A stretch of 64,000 bases of DNA from Capitella teleta. Taxonomy: Eukaryota; Annelida; Polychaeta; Capitellidae. Below, piece by piece: positions 47,958 through 57,900 of the stretch. Under the pieces are notes generated by a model that did not search any database, was not told the DNA's origin, and worked only from the letters and a program-made list of their open reading frames with translations. The stretch covers positions 1 through 64,000 of the forward strand of contig KB309694.1 of the NCBI GenBank assembly GCA_000328365.1, read 5' to 3'. Each line of letters opens with the position of its first letter. The stretch's first letter is position 1. The position numbers were made by a program, and so were the translations under genes.

Positions 47958-48089
47958 CGTGAAGTTTAAACTGAACCAATTAACTGAATCAAGAATTTAA
48001 AAAGCACGTCTCTGGCTAATCTGCAAATAGAAAACATTGGCCAATCAACATCACAAAATATGAAGACTTTTGCTGAAACTCAACTGAGA
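47958..48089. other. NOP14 5' flank
   Basis: The sequence upstream of the NOP14 ATG. No clear TATA box is seen. Confidence 0.3.
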
Positions 48090-48175
48090 GACAACAGAGT
48101 TCACTTGAACTCCTGACCTCAGGATGGAAATACCAACGCCCTTCCCACTGAAGCAACCAGGTGTGTCGTTCCGTG
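48090..48175 (-). mobile_element. tRNA-derived SINE-like fragment
   Basis: On the minus strand, TGGTTGCTTCAGTGGGAAGG resembles an A box, and GGTCAGGAGTTCAAGTGAAC about 40 nt later resembles a B box (GTTCAANNC). The spacing fits a tRNA head, but the cloverleaf is poor. A decayed SINE is the likeliest reading. Confidence 0.35.
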
Positions 48176-50214
48176 TACCCATGGAAATTAGGTTACCGGT
48201 AATTAATCAAAGTAACACCAAAGATTTTACAACAATCTTTTGAAATTCCCATAGTGAAAACCGCAGAGATTATACCATTCAGGAAAAAAGTTCCTAAATG
48301 TTTGCTAATTGCATCATTGAATTCATAACCCTCATTGAATAGGATAATTATTGTTAATCTAACATTTATGAAATGAAGTTATAAATTAACTTCATTTCAT
48401 AAATAAATCAATCAGAGATCATTAAAAAAATAGCTACATAAAATAATAAAAATATGCTATATAGACTATGCCATAAATCCATGGGCTTGTTTTCCAAGCC
48501 ATATAAGTAGAACCCCGGTTGCCCTCTTGGTGCTCGGAACGAGTCTACAGGACCCAAGGGCCACATTTATGGCAGCACCTGTGCATGGGCTCAGTTTTAC
48601 CTCAGTCTCAGCAATCAAACCAGCACAAGACTGACACAAAGATTCGCAGCCTTCGCCCATCAGTTAAAGATTAATTAGCAACTCATTAATAGTGTATACA
48701 GCAGCCAAAGTCTATTTAGCAAGCTTTCTGTTCCGCAAAAATATGTTGTTATGTCATGCGATGATGCAGCTCCCTGCCTCAGCAATTTCGTTTGTTTTCC
48801 ATAAAACAGTTCATACAGCATGATTTGTGCTATAATCAGAATCAATGGTGGATGCTTCCATGCGATGAAGCCAATCTTGCTGTCTGCTCAAACATCTCCA
48901 GAATATTACTCGGCAACTCCTTCCTTTCCTTCTTCTCTCAATTCTTACTTCGAACCTTCGTATTGGGAATAGGAAATGCAGAGAGGCAAAGTCACTCATT
49001 AGTTGGACTCTCTCTCTGGGGGTCTTCTCGCCGGCTGCTGATGTCAATGTCTCGTGCTCTAATTAATTGCTTGACTGCACAATATTGGACAAGCATTAGT
49101 ATCATGCCGTTCATGAGTCGGTACAATTGATTACCCAGTATTCATAAATCAATTAGTGGTTAGGAGGGCATTTTGATGTTTCGATGAGTTGATGTTTTGT
49201 TAACTAGGAATGCCTGTCTAAATTTGGCCAGCAAAAGTTTGATGTGGTATCTTTTGAACGGGGTAAGAATTTAGGGACTTAGGGGTATGGGGTATCGAGT
49301 ATGGAGGAGTGAGGGAGTGGGCACTGCTGTATTAGGCTCTGTCTCGCAACTTCATATATCTAAATCAACAATTGTGAAGCTTCAGATTAGATAATATCTG
49401 TTTATTTGCATAGATGCAATTACCAACATTTTGCGAATTTGGACGCTCTCTATCTTGAAACCACTAGAGTAGAGGTCAGTCTAAATTGCTGCTTCAGGAT
49501 ATATCCAGGCTGAGAGGTATGCTACCATTTATTAGTCATAGATTAATAGATTTAATAGTTTATTAAATTACTACAGAGCCTTACACGGTACTATCACAAC
49601 ACAAGCACGCTGGCCACCTGGCCACCCACATACATGATACATGTAGCAAAATTGATGCCTAAAGTGTAGTTCAATGATGACAATCCATGACGTGTAATTA
49701 TTCACTGAACCAGATGAATGAATAGCTGTCAATTTGGTTATTAAATTTCAATTACTGTGAACAGATTGTGATTGTGAATTAAGAGCAAATAACGAATGTG
49801 ATGAGTCTCATGACACAGAAGGCTTACTGTTTGACAAATAAGAATAATAAATAAGAACCTGGTTTTCCAATCAATGGTGATTCCATTTTATGAATGCATT
49901 CAGGAAAATCATCATCTTGAATTCAGTGATAATACGCATCATTTAATATTTAGACCTGACGAAGGGACCAACAAGGACAAAGGGGTGTGAAATCTACGCA
50001 GCTATGAAAATTAATTCAACGAGAGAAATTGATGAATTCAAATATGGTATGTCCCACTAATACTCTGTGCAGGTGCAGAGCATAGATAAAGTAGCAGACA
50101 CTGTTTAGGTGGGACATTTAACAAGCCAAGATGGCATCAGTTAACGAGCAGCGCTCAATAGAGGTGGTTGTCTTATTGCTGTCTTCACATTATTCCTATT
50201 TTGACAATAAGGAA
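48176..50214. other. Gene-poor intergenic DNA
   Basis: A strong hairpin lies at 48365-48405 (arms ATTTATGAAATGAAGTT around a 7-nt loop). No coding is recognised. Confidence 0.4.
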
Positions 50215-50490
50215 ATATGCCCGTTAAGCACTGTATATCCCAATGGAACGCATTCCCGATCAACATCCGCTCTGAGAGGAATCCAGCTACTTTTAAAAAG
50301 CGACTAAAGACGTTCTTATTTTATCGAGCTTTTAATGAACCAGTTACTCTCTCGTGATTTTATCAGTATTTAATCTATTTATATTGTACATGTAGTATTT
50401 TATCTAAAGTGCCTAGAAATTGTTTTATACATGTTTTAGCATTCTAATTGAATAAATTATTATTACCATATTATTATTATTAATATAATC
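50215..50490 (+). mobile_element. LINE 3'-end remnant with ATT-type tail
   Basis: The + frame reads QWNAFPINIRSERNPATFKKR, then LKTFLFYRAF and soon a stop. The WNxLPxxIR...FKKRLKTFLF motif ends many L2/CR1-like ORF2 proteins. It finishes in an ATTATT microsatellite (50458-50498), the kind of tail these LINEs use. It is a different family from those at 5.2, 11.2 and 38.1 kb. Confidence 0.75.
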
Positions 50491-50499
50491 ATTATTATA

Positions 50500-51450
50500 T
50501 GGGGTAACTGTAACTTTGAAAGTAGGGAAGCTGCAGAGGAAGTATTTATGGGTTGCATTAACATGTTTTCCGACGTGGATAACAGACCCTGTCAAATACC
50601 ACCATGGATGAACTTGAGGGCGTGAAAATATCACGTCGACAGAGTGACTAATTACACATCCATTTGCTCAAAGCATTTTGTCCATGGGTCGGAACCTACT
50701 GACACATATTCAAACCCATCCCAGCAGACATGCATGATTCTGAGGCCCAAATGACTTCGTTCCTGTAAAAGAAGAGAACACCTGCTGCCAGGACACTAGC
50801 CTAACAGCACAGGAAACCTCTTCCGGAGTGTCAACCCTCAGTTGCATGTGACTCAAGTTATCTGGCATGTATCTATATGATATTGTAAATTAAATTGACA
50901 TAACGATTAATGAGTAATAAAGTGTATAACTCATTGGCTGCATTATACGTTATTGTGCAGCACAATCAAATCAATCATCAAGTTGAAATCAGCATGATTT
51001 TGTTTTTGTGAGCCCCATACACTGCCTTTATTCAGGCACTGAGAGATTGCACTTGCAATTAACTGGCACAGGAGTTCGGATCTGTCGCAGATGCCATGAG
51101 ATGGTTTGACGGCTCTTCCAATCTCTATAATATACATCTTACAGTTAAAGATCAGAGCCAAGACACCTATTGTCCCTGTTAAAGATCAGAATTAAAGCAC
51201 AAATTCAATCAACTTTATTAATTTGTATTATCATTTATCAATCATCATATACCATGCATTTAAAAAGTTAATAAATTTAATTTTAACAAAAGCTACTCAC
51301 TGAAGTTGAGCAATGTCAATTACAATGAGAAATAGCTCCTAACTCCTGCTCTGATTCTGCCTTTTTTTACAATAAACAAAATTCTATGCCCTTGAATCAC
51401 TTCAGTCATCACGCAGAAGTGACGTAAGTTTTAAATTTAAAATTTGATTT
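50500..51450. other. Intergenic, no gene seen
   Basis: AT-rich sequence; nothing recognised. Confidence 0.4.
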
Positions 51451-51455
51451 TTAAT

Positions 51456-51694
51456 CTAATTTGAATAATTTCTTATGCCATGCATTTTCAAAAAACAATA
51501 CAGAGGCACAGTGTGAGTGAGTGGAGCTGTGCAGTTAACCATAGAAAACGCCCAAACTGTTTGCCATGAATTTTTTTCACAGATATAAAAAGTTTTAAAA
51601 ACATAGGCTTTTCCATGAATTTCCAGGCCTGGAAAAGTCAAAATCAATTTCCATGACTTTTCGAGGATTTCCTGGATCCGTGGGAACCCTGTTT
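51456..51694 (-). mobile_element. hAT-like non-autonomous element fragment
   Basis: The minus strand starts CAGGGTTCCCACGGATCCAG and continues with repeated TCATGGAAATT and TTTTCCAGGCCTGGAA blocks. This start and the 'CCATGGAAAA' wording match hAT-type MITE ends that are common in many aquatic animals. The other end is not clear. Confidence 0.5.
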
Positions 51695-51699
51695 TGAAA

Positions 51700-52423
51700 C
51701 TTCTTCAGAATGCTGCTTTTAAAAAAATGTATAAGAAGCAATAAGGATGACATGACGCTACATGTGCATGCTCCCGTGTTTGGGCATAACTAATATTAAC
51801 TATCCGTGTCCGTATCTGTATCCAACGGATAGTAGCAACATGGATATCCATTATCTGTGTATCCATGTTGAAGCACTATACGCCCAGCCTTAATACATGA
51901 CGCATGTAATAATTACAGCATAGTCCCGGTTAAAACCACACTCCTGATTACAACTCCACCTAACATATTTCAAACCAGGCATTGATTTATTCGCCTACAC
52001 CCCTACTAGCACCAAGCAATTTTTAGCAGCAATCACGCTGCTCGATTTCTTCTTTTAACATTTAAAGCTCAGAGCAAGCAAAACTGCATAAGGCAATATC
52101 AGAATGAATTTGTTTTGAACAAGTTGTTTGGCCCAGATTCAGGAGAAGTTTCAAAAGGCATGCACATGTCACACCTAGACAGTTTACTGCTTGTCGATTA
52201 CACTGTGAGGCAAATTCCTTATCAGCGCAGGATGTTTTTTCCCCAAATGCATGAGTCAAAGATTACTTTGTACACCATCAAAATTCAAAAACCATGATTA
52301 GGAAATGTACCAACTTAGACTCAAACTTAGGTTAAAAGTATGTCAGGCATTACTTTATCACATGTATATAACTTTGACATGAGTGTATTTTGCTCTCAAT
52401 GCTCAGCTCTGTCAGTCTGTGTA
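51700..52423. other. Intergenic, no gene seen
   Basis: A GTATCCA-rich stretch lies at 51800-51870 and includes partly inverted copies of ATGGATA. Nothing is coding. Confidence 0.35.
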
Positions 52424-52699
52424 TCATGTAGGTTAGCACAGATTCTCGGGCGAGGTCTGTACACCTCGCCCGATGGTAAACCGCTTCTTTTTACGTCTAC
52501 TGGCAGCGAGGCTCCACAATCAGCCGATTGCATGATAAATACAGACATATTATCCAACAAATCTTTGTGTTTAAGCCCTCCAGACGTTAGATGGTATATT
52601 TATGCTCCAAGAAAAAACAATATGGGCCAGTTCCCCAGTACCATCATGTCGAACTTACATTAATTAAAACCCGCAACAAAATATCACTTCGTGAAGAAG

Positions 52700-52745
52700 T
52701 AAACAGCGCATGCGCGAGTGACGTCACTCAGCGCATGCGCACTGC
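52700..52745. promoter_or_regulatory. NRF1-CRE-NRF1-like cassette inside copy C
   Basis: AGCGCATGCGCGAG, then the palindromic TGACGTCA, then AGCGCATGCGCAC: two NRF1-type GCGCATGCGC palindromes bracket a CRE within 45 bp. Copy D keeps the CRE but has lost these NRF1-like sites. Function is inferred from motifs alone. Confidence 0.45.
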
Positions 52746-52910
52746 ACTGTAAACAAGCGCACATGCTTCACTTTCCCGCTCAAACTTCTCTCACGACTTT
52801 CGAATGAAAATGAATAAAATTGTTCATATACTGATTGGTAATGCACAAAATATTGCGTATTAATAATTAACATGTATTCCTTTGTGAAGACTTAGTATAA
52901 ATTACGTGCG

Positions 52911-53674
52911 CTAGGCCTATAATTATATATCGAATACCCTGGGAGAGAGTTGGAAGATCATGAAATGAAAGTTTTATCCCTCCCTACACCCCGGCTGGCT
53001 CCGCAGCAGTTGTCATGAGGACATATTTGACAGTATTGATTTTCAAGTTTGTAGCTCCCTGAGCGATATTTAAATATGCTAATTAGTAATTTCAATTCTA
53101 TTTTGGGAACAAGCCCTGGGATACATGTCACAAAATTGGGGGGAAAGGGGATTCTGCTTAGGTCACAAAGGTCACAAAGTCTCCAGCCAATTAGGATCCG
53201 ATACATGGTCAGGTGACCAACATAGGGGTGTGGTTATAGTACAACAATCCTTATAAGGAAACCATTAACATGTTTCCTAGACAGTTGTCTGGATAGCTGC
53301 CAGAAATTCATTCTGACTTTTACTCACCAAACAAGTACCGCATTGGCACCTTATTAAACATCCAGGGAATGCATGTCTTGGAAATATGCTGATATGGATA
53401 CTTATTCTACATGTAGCATTACTATTCAGCGATAGACTTCATGAATATAATATATTCATGAAGTCTGTCGCAACCACCCTGCAGTTCTATTGGGAAGACA
53501 AATATATTATATTTGTTTTCCCAATAGAACTGCAGGGTGGTTGTTTACACTTTTTTCTGGGTTTTTCCTTTCACTCTTCAGCTTCGCTTCGGCAAAAGCC
53601 GAACCACCAAAGCTTCGGGGGTGGGCCAATATTCACCGAATTCCGAAGTCGAATCCGAAGCTTCGGCCAGCTCT
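52911..53674. mobile_element. 764-bp insertion within copy C
   Basis: The insertion is flanked by AGTATAAATTACGTGCG and AGTATAAATTAAGTGCG, 17 bp with one difference, which occur once in copy D. Inside are two back-to-back palindromes, and at the right end a CCGAAGCTTCGG-rich block that ends GCTCTAG. The 17-bp duplication is longer than cut-and-paste elements make, so target-primed insertion or repair-based insertion is possible. No gene is seen. Confidence 0.6.
53430..53543. repeat. Two adjacent near-perfect palindromes
   Basis: The first, 53431-53471, has CGATAGACTTCATGAATATA and its complement. The second, 53473-53543, has AACCACCCTGCAGTTCTATT and its complement, with further pairing to arms of about 30 bp. 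Both meet at an AT core (ATATTATAT-type). Confidence 0.88.
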
Positions 53675-54090
53675 AGTATAAATTAAGTGCGCAACTGCAA
53701 GGGAAGATAGGCCGCATATTGAACTGCTTAGCGCAGGAAATTTGTATGCGTATGCGTGTATGTTTACTTCGCACTACGCAGGCGCAGTGCTCTGGTTTAT
53801 TTATAACACGTGGAGAGCAGGTCATGTGACATAACAATCGGAAAGCGGAGAGAAACCTGTAATGTCACTTTTTTTCGTTGCGGATCCAGTTTAAGTAGGT
53901 TTATGGTACTGGTTTCGAACAAAATTTAGTACCAGCGTCTACCTGTTATGGCTCTGCAGACCCTGGTGCCTTCATAAATATAATTACAAGCGTGGAATTC
54001 TAGAAATCGTGGTTCGCGAACTGGAGTTTAATGCGTTTACAATACAGCGAGACCCATAGGGCTCGCTATAGTATGTCAGCTACACGTAGG

Positions 54091-54945
54091 TCATCTTTTT
54101 AAAGCAGATCACTGCTACTGATCACACACGCTGTTAATATAATCCCAAGCATTGAACTATAAATACTCATCCAGAGTTCATCCAAAGCTATCATGCTCTG
54201 CAGATTCTTCTAATAGTCAGAATGCTGTTTCAAGCATTACATAACTATGAGCCATGCGTCGATGCATGGGAACTTGGGAAGCGCATTTACAAGGCAACGT
54301 TCGTGGAGTGGGGGTGCATTTAGAGTGAATCTGACAATCTCTATTACTAGGCCTCTCACCCTCTGCATTACCGAAATGTGCGTTACTTTGTATGTAATCT
54401 CGTTCCAAGACTCTATATAGTATATTCATCATCCCCACAGATTATGGCTATATGGAGCTACTCTGTAGTCTGTATAGTGTATGCAGAAACATATTGTAGG
54501 TATATATATTATCGCCCAATTCTATATCAAATGTCAACTTTCGTAGGACAGAGAGGGCTGAGGAAAATTATGTTGTTTTCTAAGAAATCATCTCTACCAG
54601 ATGTACGAACGGTGTCATATATCAGCACGATCTTACCGTTAGACGGGAGTTCTGCTCTGCTTTTCGTGCGATTCCAGCCTCATGAGTTCATGGGCGCAGC
54701 CATGTTGGATTTTCGATCTCGCAGTAGTCTCGGAAATACTCGTAGTCACTGATAACAATTTGCAATATTATACTGTGCTTGTAAACCCTGCTCAATCGAA
54801 TATTTTCCCTTTGGCCCACTAATGTTGTTTTGAAGCCACAGAAGGCTCTCGAACGAAGATCCTCGCCACCGAATTATTGATTGTTTTGCTCTCTCTGCAG
54901 TCACGTGATCGCGTATACGAGAGTTGGTTTCGCGAAGAAGTAAAC
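54091..54945. other. Intergenic and NMNAT 5' flank
   Basis: A copy of the TCTCGTTCCAAGACTC repeat lies at 54398-54450. A CACGTG E-box (54902-54907) lies 39 bp before the NMNAT ATG. No other gene is seen. Confidence 0.45.
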
Positions 54946-57900
54946 ATGGCGCTTCCACAGAAAGTCGTTTTGTTGTGCTGCGGATCTTTCAACCCTATCA
55001 CGAACATGCATCTTCGCATGTTTGGTAAGTATTTTATATTTTATCAAAAGAATTATAGCAGCCATTTGAAATTATCAAAATGTCTATAGCAGTAGGGTTT
55101 GTTTGTTGAATGTAGCTCAACCAGCGGCTCTCAGCAGCTTTCTATTCGCCGACTAACCCGTCTAACGCCATTCAGCAGTTCAGTAGATTCACTTTCACTT
55201 CGATACGTTTTATTTCATTGATATCAACCAGGAAGTCCTGTTTTGATGTGTCATACTTATTAGTAACATAGGTGTGGGATATTTCCATTTCTATTAATCA
55301 AAGGCAAGTTATAAAGTTACAGACCCGTAATCCTTAGACATAATGATAATCATAATGTTAAACTTGCAGACCTGATGTTGTAAATTCCTTAATGACCTTA
55401 TTAAGTCAAACAGACTATCAACATACACATGCATGCAGTCTTAAGTTGGTAATGGATGCATATCAAGAATATCAAACAAAATGACTCACCTTGTATCATT
55501 AAAAAAGCATAGAAAAGTAGTGATTCTCATATTCTTCTCACTGGAAAAAATTAAAATGGTGGGAAATGACGTCATCGTTGTGACGATCCAAATTGTCATT
55601 GGGTTAATGTAGTCTTGTTTTCTTATAATGATTTTAGTGCAAATGATCACCCACAAAAATTGGAGTGGAGACTTGGTTATTATAATTTTATTATGCATAC
55701 AATTAACACAGATGCTTTCCTAGGCTTAATTGTGAGGTCTGTAACTTGGGATTACAGGTCTGTAACTTTAGCCACTTCCTTAATCAAAACCCGCACAAAA
55801 AAATCACACCCGACTGTAGACCACTACTTTTGCCGTATACTGACTACAAGGCTCCACACTCAACCAATCGCATGATAAATATAGACATATCCGACAAATC
55901 CTTGTCCAAATCCAAAGCCCTCCAGACGTTATATGGTATATTTATGCTCCAAGGAAAAACAATAAGAGCCAGTGCCGTCAGGTCAAACTTACATTAAATA
56001 AAACCCGCAACAAAATGTCACTTCGTGAAGAAGTAAACAAACGCCATTTTGCGAGTGACGTCACTCTGCATTGTAAACAAGCGCACATGCTTCACTTTCC
56101 CGCTCAAACTGCTCTCACGACTTTCGAATGAAAATGAATAAAATTTGTCATATACTGATTGGTGATGCACAAAATATTGCGTATTAATAATTAATACTTA
56201 TTCCTTTGTGAAGACTCTGTATAAATTACGTGCCCAACTGCAAGGGAAAATAGGCCGCATGTTGAACTGCTTAGTGCGGGAAAATTGTATGCGCATGCGT
56301 GTATGTTTATTTCGCGATATGCAGGCGTAGTGCTCTGGTTTATTTATAACACGTGGAGAGCAGGTCATGTGACATAACAATCGGAAAGCGGAGAGAAACC
56401 TGTAATGTCACTTTTTTTTCGTTGCGGATCCAGTTTAAGTAGGTTTATGGTACTGGTTTCGAACAAAATTTAGTACCAGCGTCTACCTGGTATGACTCTG
56501 CAGACCCTGGTACCTTCATAAATATAATTACAAGCGTGGAATTCTAGAAATCGTGGTTCGCGAACTAGAGTTTAATGCCTTTACCGTACAGCGAGACCCA
56601 TTGGGCTCGCTGTAGTATGTCAGCTATTGGAGCATAAACATGTCATGTAACGTCTCAATGGCTTAAACACAAGGATTTGTCGGATAATGTGTGTATATTT
56701 ATCCTGTGATTGGGTGAGTGTGGAGCTTCGAAGTCGGTATACCGCAAGAGTAATGTTTTACCCTCAGGCCTTTGTACCTCGCCCAATGGTAAACCACTAC
56801 TTTTGTACTTAAACCTTGCCCGATTTATCTATGCTAACTAGAGTTGGGCTCGACAAGGTAACAGTTGCTCTGAAGTGTGGTTTTTAAAGGCTCGTAAGGT
56901 ATTTAAATGATTAAGGCTGATATGTATGTTATGTTGCCCTTCATACAAGAATAAATTGCGGTCATAATTATGCTTACACAGTAGAAAACTGGAAAAAAAA
57001 GATGGGTGAAGTCAATTTTAGCGGGTCAATGGGCGGGGCTTAACTTTAACCTGTCAAATCAGCCAAATCGTCGTTGAGATAATATTTTGGAGTAAGCACG
57101 TGGTCACTCGACGGCGCTAGCCATTAATGCAGCAAGCAGAGGCAAGCTCCCCGGAGGGGCTGAGGTGCATGCCGACTCACAAGCGCTGGCTCAGCGAAGC
57201 CTCCATCTCACGCTCGGAGGCGACGCGCGTTTCAAAGGAATGGAGTGGCGTTACAGCTCCATCGATGGAGATTAACTTACACGGAACAGAATAAAATGAA
57301 TAAATGATTCAATAAACTATGTATGAACATTATACTTCATGGCTGTTATTGTTGATTGCTGAATTGATGCAAAGCTAGCATGAGTTACCATAGTGACTTA
57401 ATTTTACCCAACCATGACTAACGAACACCCCGAACTACAAACACTTTTTGGGGGGATCCAGCACTGTTTGTTAGTCGCAGGTACTACTGTAGAATTTATT
57501 TTATTTTATTTTATTTTTTCTTCAGAGTTAGCGCGTGATGCCTTGGATGCCACTGGAAGATACAAAGTTGTTGGAGGCATTATCTCGCCTGTGAATGATG
57601 CCTACACGAAACCTGTGAGTTGCGTCTACAGTAATTCTCTTTAACTGTATCTCATCATTCTACATTGCAGAGCTTGGTGTCTGCAAAACATAGAAGTACG
57701 ATGATTCGTCTTGCCCTGCAAACCTCTGATTGGATCAAGTAATTCTACCATAATGATCGAGAGCCTTCCTAGTTAACGCTGCAACTTTCCAGATTGGACA
57801 CATGGGAGAGCGAACAGGAAAGTTGGTTAGAAACGCTGAAAGTTCTGAAGCATCATCGTGAATCAATCGAGTCCGCTTTCAACGCCAACCCTCCTCCTGA

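Larger units (their letters stand above)
52433..54081 (+). mobile_element. Long copy (C) of the 9-bp-duplication family, itself carrying an insertion
   Basis: The ends match the micro-elements: TTAGCACAGATTCTCGGGCG at the left and GTATGTCAGCT at the right. The flanks TCATGTAGG and ACACGTAGG are a 9-bp duplication with two changes. Each end holds a hairpin: TCGGGCGAGGT with its complement at the left, and AGCGAG...CTCGCT at the right. Without the 764-bp insertion (52911-53674) the element is about 0.87 kb and aligns with copy D (55785-56625). No transposase frame is present. Nine-base duplications are typical of Mutator-like elements, but the ends do not prove that family. Confidence 0.8.

Noticed and set aside
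49950-50010. CCTGACGAAGGGACC, reminiscent of a Penelope-like ORF end
   Set aside because: Too short, with no supporting frame upstream.
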